Origin: an uncultured Lachnospiraceae bacterium | GTDB taxonomy: Bacteria; Bacillota; Clostridia; Lachnospirales; Lachnospiraceae | Length of the DNA stretch: 64,000 nt | NCBI GenBank assembly: GCA_946182825.1 | Contig: CAMGZH010000009.1 | Location: forward strand, 1-64,000 | Reading direction: 5' to 3' | Shown here: in pieces, positions 16,476-25,005 of the stretch | Numbering within the stretch: position 1 is the first letter of the stretch | How the letters are laid out: each line of letters opens with the position of its first letter | The notes under the pieces: generated by a model | Database searches by the model: none | What the model was told of the DNA's origin: nothing | What the model saw: only the letters and a program-made list of their open reading frames with translations | Made by a program: the position numbers and the translations under genes

Positions 16476-17525
16476 TCACATAAGTAGCTTTGTGATCGTA
16501 ATATTCCACGTGCTTCTATCGTCTGTCAGGTTCAGGATCTCTTCTGTTCCAAAAAGCTTAATGGTCGGTCGCATAATGGTTCCACGGTGATTCTCTAAAA
16601 CCACGGCATGACGTCCATCGGAGAGTTGCACCTCACATCCCACCGGATATACACAGAATTCCGCGATCATCAGCTTTACAACCTCCGGATCAAATTCCAT
16701 TCCGTTACGTCCCATAATGTACTCAAGTACATCCGATGGAAGATACGGCTCGTGATAGCTCCGGCGTCCGGTCATTGCATCGTAAACATCCGCTACCTTA
16801 ATGATCCTTGCCAGAAGAGAAATATCCTTCTCCTCCATTCGTCTCGGATATCCGTGTCCATTATACCACTCATGGTGCTGATAGACCGCTTCCAATACAT
16901 TCTCATTAAAGTGATAATTGGTCTTCAGAAAATCATAGGCCAGTCTTGGATGATCCATCATCATCGCCCGTTCCTCCGGCGTAAGCTTTCTGGGGGCATT
17001 GATGATCTCCGGATCCACAAAGACCTTTCCCACGTCATGAAGGAAGCCTGCTGTGGTCAAATCCATAAGTTCCTCTTCCGACAGGTGCAGCTTTGCTCCT
17101 AGCACCGCAGAAAGAATCGCAACATTCACGGAATGGAAATAGGTATATCCATCGTAGCTTTTGATATTGATCAGATTATATAAGACATCCTTCTGCTTCA
17201 GGGTTGCTTTGACGATCTTCCGTACCTCTTCCTGAAGTGCTGCCTCTTCATTGTCTGTTCCTTCATCCATTGAATAGATAAAGACCCTGTGAATGATCTG
17301 AACCGCAGCCTTGTAGACCTCCGGCTCTATAATCTCCTGAATCTGAATATCTTCGGAAAATTCATCATCAATATATACCCCTGGAATTCCAAGGAATGCA
17401 ATAAAAGCAATATTCTCATCCGTAAGCTCTGTATGCTTACTGATCAGCATTCGACCATCCGCGTCGTATAGCTCCTGGCCTAAGATCATGTTCTCTTCAA
17501 GCTGGTGTACCGGTATATATCTCAT
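16476..17525 (-). CDS. HD-GYP domain c-di-GMP phosphodiesterase
   Basis: The 349 residues carry an N-terminal region of about 115 residues of the kind seen before HD-GYP domains and the HD-GYP domain (about 130-310). The catalytic F-L-H-D-V-G-K, D-H-P and H-H-E-W-Y-N-G-H-G-Y-P segments are complete, so linear pGpG or GMP production from c-di-GMP is likely. A late E-x-x-P-x-V-x-L segment closes the domain; about 60 C-terminal residues resemble a small beta domain. There is no receiver, so the input is unknown. It precedes a TetR gene by 16 bp. Confidence 0.9.
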   Translation of the reverse strand: MRYIPVHQLEENMILGQELYDADGRMLISKHTELTDENIAFIAFLGIPGVYIDDEFSEDIQIQEIIEPEVYKAAVQIIHRVFIYSMDEGTDNEEAALQEEVRKIVKATLKQKDVLYNLINIKSYDGYTYFHSVNVAILSAVLGAKLHLSEEELMDLTTAGFLHDVGKVFVDPEIINAPRKLTPEERAMMMDHPRLAYDFLKTNYHFNENVLEAVYQHHEWYNGHGYPRRMEEKDISLLARIIKVADVYDAMTGRRSYHEPYLPSDVLEYIMGRNGMEFDPEVVKLMIAEFCVYPVGCEVQLSDGRHAVVLENHRGTIMRPTIKLFGTEEILNLTDDRSTWNITITKLLM

Positions 17526-17551
17526 AGGTAGTTACGGCGTTCTCCTTCTCG

Positions 17552-17782
17552 CTATTCGTCAAATTCAACTGTAACAAAGAATCCCTTGGGAGTCTCTTTG
17601 ACGTCTACCACAGTTCCTTCCCTGGAACGTAGTCTCTCTAATGTACTATAGTTTGCAGACATTGCATAAGCCTTGCCCAACGTGTAGTAGTAGGAATTCG
17701 GGAGCTTGGATTCTGTAACCGGAAGAACGTCTCCCACTTCCAAAAGACCTGTCCGCTCCATTTTAAATTCCATCTGTCTCAC
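17552..17782 (-). CDS. Conserved small protein of unknown function
   Basis: A 76-residue protein with alternating hydrophobic strands (L-L-E-V-G-D-V-L-P-V, G-T-V-V-D-V-K-E-T-P-K-G-F-F-V-T-V-E-F), which suggests a small beta-barrel. No family was recognised. GTG is the start codon, with AAGGAGG 6 nt upstream. It begins 11 bp after the DUF308 gene stop and 26 bp before the HD-GYP gene, so all three are probably one transcript. Confidence 0.7.
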   Translation of the reverse strand: MRQMEFKMERTGLLEVGDVLPVTESKLPNSYYYTLGKAYAMSANYSTLERLRSREGTVVDVKETPKGFFVTVEFDE

Positions 17783-17793
17783 ATTCTGCCTCC

Positions 17794-18351
17794 TTATACA
17801 TCCTCTTCTCGTGTGATCACCGTGTCAATCACGCGCTCTGCAGAATTGACCTTATGCACCACAAACAAGGAGCTGATGCCATCATACAAAAGCATGATTC
17901 CGATGGCAGCAATACTTAGTTTTACGAACTGCCCCGCCACGCATAAAACGCCTAGAGCCAGATCGATTCCTCCCAGTATCAACGGTCCCCACCAACGGGG
18001 TGCCTTTGCCGCTTTCCCGGCAAACGCCATGGTCACATCCTGCAAGCCGTCCACAACTAGTATAATACCAAATACCAGAAAGATAAGATATGTAAATTGA
18101 TTTGGATTCGTGAAAATAAACAATCCTAATGCAGCGATCATAGCCGCTATGATCAAAGCAGGGACGCGAAGTCTCTCATCGGAGATCCTTCCAAGAAACA
18201 TAATGGCAGCAACCAGCACCAGAACAACTCCGATGATCTTTGCCAGAAAATTCGAAACAGAATCCGGATTCAGAATACAGATCGTTCCAATCACAAGCAT
18301 CAGTACTGCAGATACCGATACATTCAGCCTTAATGATTTCAGTCTCTTCAT
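17794..18351 (-). CDS. DUF308 (HdeD-like) membrane protein
   Basis: A 185-residue protein with six hydrophobic helices arranged in pairs, for example S-A-V-L-M-L-V-I-G-T, A-A-I-M-F-L-G-R-I and F-G-I-I-L-V-V-D-G. This pattern and length match the HdeD/DUF308 family of small membrane proteins whose function is unclear (linked to acid resistance in enterics). The ATG at 18351 has AGGAGGG 6 nt upstream; a longer frame to 18381 is less likely. A promoter is seen at 18412-18440. Confidence 0.8.
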   Translation of the reverse strand: MKRLKSLRLNVSVSAVLMLVIGTICILNPDSVSNFLAKIIGVVLVLVAAIMFLGRISDERLRVPALIIAAMIAALGLFIFTNPNQFTYLIFLVFGIILVVDGLQDVTMAFAGKAAKAPRWWGPLILGGIDLALGVLCVAGQFVKLSIAAIGIMLLYDGISSLFVVHKVNSAERVIDTVITREEDV

Positions 18352-18411
18352 TTCATACCCTCCTGTCCTATCCCCCCACAATTACACATCTGGGGTGATA
18401 AGCACCTGCCT

Positions 18412-18440
18412 ATTTTATATTGCCTATTCCACAGTTGCAA
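18412..18440 (-). promoter_or_regulatory. Promoter of the DUF308 gene
   Basis: TTGCAA (18435-18440) and TAAAAT (18412-18417) with a 17-bp spacer on the minus strand, about 60 bp before the ATG. Confidence 0.55.
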
Positions 18441-18495
18441 CTATTTTTTGCAATTTAAGATAAAAAAATAATGTTTCTTTCAAAAAGCACCGGCC

Positions 18496-19380
18496 TTACG
18501 ACCAGTGCTCTACGAATCCTTCTCCCATTGCTTCACTTACGTTACCTACAATGAAGAAAGCCTTTTTATCATGTTCCTTAACGATATCCTTCATCTCAGG
18601 AATATCCTTCTTGGTACATACGCAGACCAGCACTGTTCGGCCCTGTCCTGAGTATACACCTTTTCCGTCCAAACTTGTAACACCCCGATCCAAATTCATC
18701 ATAATATCCCCGGCAATGGCGTCCGATTCCTTTGAAATGATCAGGGCGATCTTCGCCTTTTTACCGCGGTCTACGACCTTGTCGATGAGCTTACCCATCA
18801 CATATACGGAAATGATCGCATATAAGGTATGCTCGATGTTGAATACAAAGGCACCTACCACCACGATACTTCCGTCCAGGATCTCAATAATGGTTCCCAC
18901 CGGAATATGGCGAAAGAAATGCTGCAGGGAATTTCCCAGCATATCCGTTCCGCCTGTGGTCGCTCTTGCCAGAAGCAACAGGCCGGTTCCCACGCCAAAC
19001 AGAATACCTCCGTAGACGGATGTCAGAAGAAGGTTATCCGGAATCAGGGTGTAATCCGGAAACACCGCCAGCTCTACCGTCATGATCAGAAATCCCACGC
19101 CGGTACGGACGATCCGCTTAAAGCCGTCCACCTTCCACGCAAAAAGGAACACCGGAACATTCAGTAAAAGGTTTGAAAGCCAAAGCGGTATCGTCACCGG
19201 TCCGTAATGTTGCGTCAGGAAGCGGATGACAATGGCAAGTCCCGATACACCTCCTGTGATCAGTCCCGCCGGATCAAAAATATATTTCACCGCAAAGGAT
19301 ACCATTGTGCTTCCCAGGAAAATTATAAAAAGATCCCAAAGGTACCTTTTCATACTCTTTTTTGTAAAATACTGCGCCAT
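18496..19380 (-). CDS. YitT family membrane protein (DUF161-DUF2179)
   Basis: The 294 residues start with five to six transmembrane helices (about 12-205) of the YitT/DUF161 type, including D-P-A-G-L-I-T-G-G-V-S-G and a second R-A-T-T-G-G-T-D-M-L-G repeat. The C-terminal cytoplasmic DUF2179 domain (about 215-285) has G-V-T-S-L-D-G-K-G-V-Y-S-G-Q-G-R-T-V-L and resembles a small ligand-binding fold. The transported substrate is unknown. The ATG at 19380 is preceded by GGGGGA; an ATG at 19401 has no ribosome binding site. Confidence 0.9.
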   Translation of the reverse strand: MAQYFTKKSMKRYLWDLFIIFLGSTMVSFAVKYIFDPAGLITGGVSGLAIVIRFLTQHYGPVTIPLWLSNLLLNVPVFLFAWKVDGFKRIVRTGVGFLIMTVELAVFPDYTLIPDNLLLTSVYGGILFGVGTGLLLLARATTGGTDMLGNSLQHFFRHIPVGTIIEILDGSIVVVGAFVFNIEHTLYAIISVYVMGKLIDKVVDRGKKAKIALIISKESDAIAGDIMMNLDRGVTSLDGKGVYSGQGRTVLVCVCTKKDIPEMKDIVKEHDKKAFFIVGNVSEAMGEGFVEHWS

Positions 19381-19443
19381 CACATATTCCCCCGTCTTCA
19401 TGTATATTGTATATTAATGTATATTGCTTTTCTGCCGGAACGC

Positions 19444-19479
19444 AAAAATGCCTCGGTTGCCATAAATACAACCAAGGCA
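19444..19479 (-). terminator. Terminator of the ThrH-chemoreceptor-lipoprotein operon
   Basis: An 11-bp stem with one mismatch (19449-19459 with 19469-19479) followed on the minus strand by TTTTTG. It lies 38 bp after the lipoprotein gene stop. Confidence 0.8.
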
Positions 19480-19517
19480 TTATCATACACTTTTCTGTAT
19501 ATAATTGCTAGAGGGGA

Positions 19518-20507
19518 TCACATAAAATCTTTTACATTGGACGCCTCGACCTTATTAAACGGTACCCATACGTACTTTCCGTCCCCGGTGGCACCCTTCA
19601 CGCTGTCCAGGCGCTTGCCGGAAGCGAGGGTCTTTACAGCCTCCAATGCTGCCTTCGCCTGTCCCGCTGCATTCTGCTGGCAGGTAAACTGCATCTGTCC
19701 GTCCAGAATGGACTGACAGCCTTCTGCTGTGGCATCAACGCCGCATACCGGAACCTGCTTCGGATCCACACCGTTGTCCTTCATCCAGTTGATCACACCC
19801 ACAGCCATGGAATCGTTGTTACAGATCACGGCATCGTACTTCGCACCAACCTTCTTGGCCATATCCATCATCTGATATGCCCCCTCCGGTGTCCAGTTGG
19901 CAAAGTCACTGAAGGTAACATTGACCTTGCATCCCTGATCCTTAATATAGTTCTTGGCTGCGGCGGTTCTCGCAATGGTCGCGGAATGGCCCTTCTCACC
20001 CTTCAAAATAATAAGATTCATCTCGGAAGGCTTACCCAGCTTGTTATAGACATATTCGCCCTCGTATCTGCCGGCATCCTCCTCCGGTGAACCTACGTAG
20101 ATGTATTTGTTGCTCTTCAGCTGGTCCTCTTCCGGCTGTGCATTGATAAATACCACCGGCATATCCCCTGCCGCCAGCTCGATCTGATGCGCTGTGGCAG
20201 CATCTGCCGCACAACAGATCACACCGGAATACCCATCCTCGGATGCCTTCTCGATCAGCTTGATCTGATCCGCAACGGAATCTCCGGTCTGCTGCATATC
20301 GATATCCACGCCAAGTTCCTTCGCCTGTTCGGTAATACCATCGGCCAAAGCTCCACGGAAGGTATCCTCTGTATCCGTATACGCAATCAGGACCTTCCCT
20401 CCGGAAGAGGAAGCGGATCCGGATGAACCACAGCCCGTCAGCATACCGACGGTCAGCGTAGTAACACAAAGTGCTGAAATAAATTTCTTAAAAAAACTGT
20501 TCTTCAT
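19518..20507 (-). CDS. Sugar-binding lipoprotein, ribose/galactose type
   Basis: A 329-residue substrate-binding protein of the periplasmic-binding-protein class 4 type. A lipoprotein signal peptide ends in L-T-G-C (C26, the lipidated residue), followed by a Ser/Gly linker. The mature part shows the two-lobe pattern: V-L-I-A-Y-T-D-T, then C-C-A-A-D-A-A-T-A near residue 100, and V-I-C-N-N-D-S-M-A-V-G-V and C-G-V-D-A-T-A-E-G in the second lobe. No ABC ATPase or permease gene adjoins it. It is placed 12 bp after a chemoreceptor gene, so it may serve mainly as a ligand-binding partner for taxis. Confidence 0.9.
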   Translation of the reverse strand: MKNSFFKKFISALCVTTLTVGMLTGCGSSGSASSSGGKVLIAYTDTEDTFRGALADGITEQAKELGVDIDMQQTGDSVADQIKLIEKASEDGYSGVICCAADAATAHQIELAAGDMPVVFINAQPEEDQLKSNKYIYVGSPEEDAGRYEGEYVYNKLGKPSEMNLIILKGEKGHSATIARTAAAKNYIKDQGCKVNVTFSDFANWTPEGAYQMMDMAKKVGAKYDAVICNNDSMAVGVINWMKDNGVDPKQVPVCGVDATAEGCQSILDGQMQFTCQQNAAGQAKAALEAVKTLASGKRLDSVKGATGDGKYVWVPFNKVEASNVKDFM

Positions 20508-20519
20508 ACGATTGCCTCC

Positions 20520-22532
20520 TTAAATACGGAATCTGGATACATAAGATGCCAGTGACTGAGAAGTATCTGCCAGCTCGTGGGAGTTGTCTGCCACATCCTG
20601 GCTGCTTCTTGTAATATCGTTGGCATGCTCCACCATATCCTTGGAGGTCTGAAGGATCTCATCTGTGCTGGCCGCCTGCTCCTCGGAGATCGCAGCCACG
20701 TTGGTAGCAACATCCTCAACCTTCTGGATGTTCTGAACCACAGAACTTAATTCTTCATTTGACTTCTTAATGTTCTCATAGATCGTATCGAAGTTGACCA
20801 CAGCGGTATGGATCAGCTCACTGTTGGCATCAATGCTCTTGGCGGAAGCCTCTGCCTGGCCGACAACGTTGTCGATCAGACCTCGTACCTGCTGAATCAG
20901 CTGGTTGATATCACTTGCAGACTGAGCAGAATTATTCGCAAGGTTTCCGATCTCGGATGCAACCACTGCAAATCCTCTTCCGGCCTCTCCGGCACGGGCA
21001 GCCTCAATGGAAGCATTCAGAGAAAGAAGGTTGGTCTCATCAGCGATCTCAGAGATCATACCAACGATCTTAGTGATCTCCTCGGAAGCCTCTCCCACCT
21101 GATTAATGGATGCAACAAGCTGCGCATTGGCCGACTTGATCTGATCCATAGCGGAACCAAGCTTCTGCATGTCATCACGACCCTTCTGGGTGATCTCAAC
21201 GGTCTCCCGCATGCTTGCATCTGCACGATCGGAGTTATCTCTTGTATCCGATACGACCTGTGCAAGAGTGGTAGCATTCTCGGCGATCTCATTCACCGCG
21301 ATGGCAAGCTGATCCACAGTATTATTCAAGCCTTCCATCGCCTCTGACTGAGACTGGGAAGCAGAATACATGCTTCGTGAAACATGGTTGGAGTTATCGG
21401 ACTGATCCTTTAACTTATCGGACTCCCGGTTGATGCTGGAAAGCATGCCACGCATACTCTCCACAAACTCAGCCACCTTATTACTCATGACACCGATCTC
21501 GTCATTGCTCTTATTCCGAACCTCAATGGTGAAATCACCGGAAGACATGGCAATGATATCCTTTGTAATTTCATTCAGAGGTCTGAAGATCCGTGTTACC
21601 ATCACAGAGATGAGTACGATCAACAGGATGACCGCAACCGCACCTACAACAAGAAGGATCCGTCCAAGAGAATTAACATCTGCAAGGATCAGGCTCTCCG
21701 GTGCATAGGAGATCAGCACCCAGGCCGTACCGGAAATGCTTCGGTAGGAAACCATGTTACCGGCGATGGCGCCGTTAATGTATTTCCGATCCGAGATCTC
21801 CTTGGCGATGCCCTTTAACAGACTGCTGTCCTGCTTCTCAATGTTCGCTCCCACCATGGAAGAATCCGGTGAGGAAAGAATGGTTCCGTCTGCTGTATCT
21901 ACCAGGATGGAGCTTGCTCCGTCCATCTTAACACCGGAGTTGACAATGATACTGATCTGATTAAGATCCACGTCTGCAGAAATAACCTTAATATCATCCG
22001 ATCCGTCATTTAAAATTCCGGAGGCGGAAACAACGTACTCTCCCGCCGCGTTCATGTAAACAGAACCGTAGTCCATATTCACACGTGTCAAACCTTCCTG
22101 ATACCAGTGGCTGCTCTTCACATCCCCGGCAGCAAGTGTCGCCTGACTGGCCTTGAACACCTTACCGTTGGAGTCCGCAATGTATACGCCATTTGGTGAA
22201 TACTTGTTGAATCCGTAGTAATTATCCAGCATTGCCTGGAGTTCACTGCCATCTGCCCCAGCGGCCTCAATGGTCTTTTTGGCTGTTGCAAAAAACTGCA
22301 TATTGTTGTTCATCCACGATTCAATGTTGTCGCCCTGGTTCGTAATGGATGACTCCAACTGTGCTACGGCCTTCTCCTGCAGTCTGGCCTTGGACAATTC
22401 GGCGGATAAAACCACCAGTACGATGATGGTGACGATCACCACCGGCATCGTAAACATCAATACCTTACCGCGGATCGTGCGTTGTCCTCTCCGTCTGCTT
22501 TCTTTTTGCTTCATATCGGGTTGCTTTGTCAT
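20520..22532 (-). CDS. Methyl-accepting chemotaxis protein (dCache-HAMP-MA)
   Basis: The 670-residue receptor has one helix at about 24-44, an extracellular dCache domain (about 50-280), a second helix (about 293-315), HAMP (about 315-370) and the coiled-coil signalling domain. The hairpin tip [18 protein letters not shown] is intact and would contact CheA and CheW. It sits between thrH and a sugar-binding lipoprotein in one operon, suggesting that the receptor senses the ligand-loaded binding protein. GAGGAGGA lies 10 nt before the ATG. Confidence 0.95.
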   Translation of the reverse strand: MTKQPDMKQKESRRRGQRTIRGKVLMFTMPVVIVTIIVLVVLSAELSKARLQEKAVAQLESSITNQGDNIESWMNNNMQFFATAKKTIEAAGADGSELQAMLDNYYGFNKYSPNGVYIADSNGKVFKASQATLAAGDVKSSHWYQEGLTRVNMDYGSVYMNAAGEYVVSASGILNDGSDDIKVISADVDLNQISIIVNSGVKMDGASSILVDTADGTILSSPDSSMVGANIEKQDSSLLKGIAKEISDRKYINGAIAGNMVSYRSISGTAWVLISYAPESLILADVNSLGRILLVVGAVAVILLIVLISVMVTRIFRPLNEITKDIIAMSSGDFTIEVRNKSNDEIGVMSNKVAEFVESMRGMLSSINRESDKLKDQSDNSNHVSRSMYSASQSQSEAMEGLNNTVDQLAIAVNEIAENATTLAQVVSDTRDNSDRADASMRETVEITQKGRDDMQKLGSAMDQIKSANAQLVASINQVGEASEEITKIVGMISEIADETNLLSLNASIEAARAGEAGRGFAVVASEIGNLANNSAQSASDINQLIQQVRGLIDNVVGQAEASAKSIDANSELIHTAVVNFDTIYENIKKSNEELSSVVQNIQKVEDVATNVAAISEEQAASTDEILQTSKDMVEHANDITRSSQDVADNSHELADTSQSLASYVSRFRI

Positions 22533-22570
22533 ACTTAAACATTCCTCCTCAAAATATAACCAGGAATTAA

Positions 22571-23173
22571 TTAGCCAAGATTCGCCTTGATCGCACGAAG
22601 AAGTTCATCATAGGTCTCGAAAGCGGGAATCTGCGGGTAATCCGCTTTGATCTTATCCGTACTCTTGAATAAAAAGCCGGCCTTGCTGGCCTGGATCATT
22701 CCCAGATCATTATAACTGTCTCCACTGGCAATGGTCTCAAATCCAATGGATTGCAGTGCCTTGACCGTTGTCTTCTTGGAATCGGATACTCTCATACGAA
22801 AGCCTGTGATCATGCCGTCCTCAGACACTTCAAGTGTGTTACAGAAAATGGTTGGCCATCCAAGCTTCTGCATCAACGGTGCAGCAAACTGCTCAAATGT
22901 ATCGGATAAGATGATCACCTGTGTCAGACTGCGGAGCTCGTCTAAGAATTCCTTCGCTCCCTCCATGGGATCGATCTTAGCGATCACATCCTGAACCTCC
23001 TTCAGTCCAAGGCCATGCTCCCGAAGAATATCGATTCGGTACTTCATCAGCTTATCGTAATCCGGCTCATCTCTGGTGGTTCTCTTCAGCTCGGGAATAC
23101 CACTCTCCTCCGCAAAAGCGATCCAGATCTCCGGTACCAATACACCTTCCATATCCAAACAAACAATGTCCAT
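22571..23173 (-). CDS. thrH: ThrH-like phosphoserine phosphatase/homoserine phosphotransferase
   Basis: A 200-residue HAD-superfamily enzyme. It begins [13 protein letters not shown], the variant motif I of ThrH with the nucleophile D7. It also has S-D-T-F near residue 90 (motif II), a lysine in D-S-K-K-T-T and G-D-S-Y-N-D-L-G-M (motif IV). ThrH dephosphorylates phosphoserine and can move its phosphate to homoserine. This is the same start and length as characterised ThrH. It heads the operon with the chemoreceptor and lipoprotein, an unusual context. Confidence 0.88.
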   Translation of the reverse strand: MDIVCLDMEGVLVPEIWIAFAEESGIPELKRTTRDEPDYDKLMKYRIDILREHGLGLKEVQDVIAKIDPMEGAKEFLDELRSLTQVIILSDTFEQFAAPLMQKLGWPTIFCNTLEVSEDGMITGFRMRVSDSKKTTVKALQSIGFETIASGDSYNDLGMIQASKAGFLFKSTDKIKADYPQIPAFETYDELLRAIKANLG

Positions 23174-23334
23174 ACGTTACCTCCATCTTTTATCTTTTTC
23201 CATCAGCCTATTATAACGAATTTTTACAAGAATACGCAACAATAGTTAACAACACTTCTATTATATCACTTTTTTCAACACTTTGCTGCTCTTGAGGTTT
23301 TTTGAGAATCCGTGCGCATCCTCGCGGAGCGTTT

Positions 23335-23366
23335 AACTCAGTCGGAGCTTGTACCCCGACTGAGTT
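23335..23366. repeat. Perfect 11-bp hairpin beyond the aroK terminator
   Basis: AACTCAGTCGG (23335-23345) and CCGACTGAGTT (23356-23366) are perfect inverted complements with a 10-nt loop. It directly follows the aroK terminator on the minus strand but has no T-tract of its own in that direction. Confidence 0.6.
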
Positions 23367-23401
23367 AAAAAAGTTGCAAGAAACGGAACGTTTCCTGCAA
23401 C
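23366..23401 (-). terminator. aroK terminator
   Basis: GTTGCAAGAAACG (23373-23385) pairs with CGTTTCCTGCAAC (23389-23401), followed by six T on the minus strand, directly after the aroK stop. Confidence 0.85.
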
Positions 23402-23405
23402 CTCT

Positions 23406-23930
23406 TCAGTAGCGCTGCTGCGCTAATTTCTGCAACTGCTTCAATAACTGATCCAGAGTCTCCTCCGGCGTCAGATCCTTCTCATCAATGATCACATCCG
23501 CATACTTCTCATACAGCGGTGTTCTCTCATCAAACAGCATCGGAAGGGTCTGACCTTCCCGTAATACCACACCGCGGTTCTTCATATTATCCAGCCGCTC
23601 TTCCAGCGTCTCCAGATCCACACGGATATATACCACGGTTCCGATCTCCCGGAGGTGGTCCATGGCCTTTGCTCCATATACCACACTACCTCCCGTGGCA
23701 ATGATGCAGTGATGGCTCTCAATGGAAGCATTCACATCCTCTTCCACTCGAATAAAGCCGTCCACGCCCTCTTCTTCGATGATATCCTTTAATAATTTAC
23801 CGGTCTGCTGCTGGATCACAAGATCCGCATCAATAAATCCATATCCGAGTTCCTTGGCAAGAATAACGCCAATGGTGCTTTTCCCCACCCCCGGCATTCC
23901 GATCAGTACAATGTTGTTTTTCTTGTTCAT
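23406..23930 (-). CDS. aroK: Shikimate kinase
   Basis: The 174-residue enzyme phosphorylates shikimate in aromatic amino-acid synthesis. It has the P-loop G-M-P-G-V-G-K-S (11-18), the D-A-D-L-V shikimate-binding segment, a G-G-S-V-V-Y loop, and the R-x-x-L-Y lid-like segment. Length is normal. It is the last gene of a run that includes an aldo/keto reductase; no other shikimate gene is near. GGAGA precedes the ATG. Confidence 0.95.
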   Translation of the reverse strand: MNKKNNIVLIGMPGVGKSTIGVILAKELGYGFIDADLVIQQQTGKLLKDIIEEEGVDGFIRVEEDVNASIESHHCIIATGGSVVYGAKAMDHLREIGTVVYIRVDLETLEERLDNMKNRGVVLREGQTLPMLFDERTPLYEKYADVIIDEKDLTPEETLDQLLKQLQKLAQQRY

Positions 23931-23988
23931 AAGACTTCTCCTTTTTCTCCGGAGTCCATCTTACCACAGGATCGGCTTCTTCGCCACA

Positions 23989-24993
23989 TCAGAAACCCTT
24001 TGTTATCTCATGGATCTTTGCCAGTTCTTCCTCTGTGAAGTTCGTATGCTCGGTTGCCTTAAGATTATCAAGGATCTGCTGCGGCTTTGACGCTCCAATG
24101 ATCACAGAGGCAACCGCAGGCTCAAACAGCAGGTAGGCAAGAGACATTTCTGTCAGGGTCTGTCCACGCTCCGCTGCCAGTTCTGCGAGAGAAGCGATCA
24201 CTTCCAGCTTTTCCTCTGTCAGATCCTCCCGGTGAAGATATCTGGCATCCCTTGCCACACGGCTGTCTTCCGGAACGCCCTGGAGATATTTGCCGGTCAA
24301 AAGCCCTTGCGCCAAAGGTGAAAAGATCACAAGCCCCGGTCCGTTTTTCCTGCAATACTCCACAGTTCCTTCCCTTTGGGTCTTCTGATCCAGAAGAGAC
24401 ATCCGCTTTTGATTCACCACCAGAGGAAGATGGATCTTCTTCGCATATTTCATGGCCGCTTCCGTCTGTTCCCGGTTATAGTTGGAAATACCGGCATAGA
24501 TGGCCTTTCCGCTGGTAACGATCTGCTTTAGCGCTTCCATGGTCTCCTCCAGTGGAGTGTTTGGATCCGGGCGATGGTGATAAAAAATATCCACATAGTC
24601 AAGTCCAAGGCGTTCAAGGGACTGATCACAGCTCGCCAGCAGATACTTGCGGCTTCCCCAGTTCCCGTAGGGACCGGGCCACATATCAAATCCCGCCTTG
24701 CTGGTAATGATCAGTTCATCCCGATATGGCTTAAAATCCATGGCCAGAATGCGGCCGCAGTTTTTCTCTGCCTGTCCGTATGGCGGGCCGTAATTGTTCG
24801 CCAGATCAAAGGAGGTAATGCCGTGGTCAAAGGCTGTGCGCATCATCTCCCGCATGTTCTCTATGGTTCCCACGTTTCCGAAATTGTGCCAGAATCCAAG
24901 GGATAGAGGGGGAAGCATAAGTCCGCTTCTTCCGGCTCTTCTGTATGAGACCCCCTCGTACCGGTTCTCTTTTGCAAAATATTCATCTTTCAT
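23989..24993 (-). CDS. Aldo/keto reductase, YghZ-like
   Basis: A 334-residue NADPH-dependent TIM-barrel reductase. It shares the opening Y-R-R-A-G-R-S-G-L-M-L-P-P-L-S-L-G-F-W with YghZ-type L-glyceraldehyde-3-phosphate reductases and keeps the catalytic Asp (F-D-L-A-N-N-Y), Lys (S-K-A-G-F-D-M) and His (Y-H-H-R-P-D-P). The NADPH-binding end I-I-G-A-S-K-P-Q-Q is present. It follows the large HD-GYP kinase gene by 12 bp, so it may be cotranscribed; a functional link is not obvious. Confidence 0.93.
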   Translation of the reverse strand: MKDEYFAKENRYEGVSYRRAGRSGLMLPPLSLGFWHNFGNVGTIENMREMMRTAFDHGITSFDLANNYGPPYGQAEKNCGRILAMDFKPYRDELIITSKAGFDMWPGPYGNWGSRKYLLASCDQSLERLGLDYVDIFYHHRPDPNTPLEETMEALKQIVTSGKAIYAGISNYNREQTEAAMKYAKKIHLPLVVNQKRMSLLDQKTQREGTVEYCRKNGPGLVIFSPLAQGLLTGKYLQGVPEDSRVARDARYLHREDLTEEKLEVIASLAELAAERGQTLTEMSLAYLLFEPAVASVIIGASKPQQILDNLKATEHTNFTEEELAKIHEITKGF

Positions 24994-25005
24994 GCGTTTC
25001 CTCTT

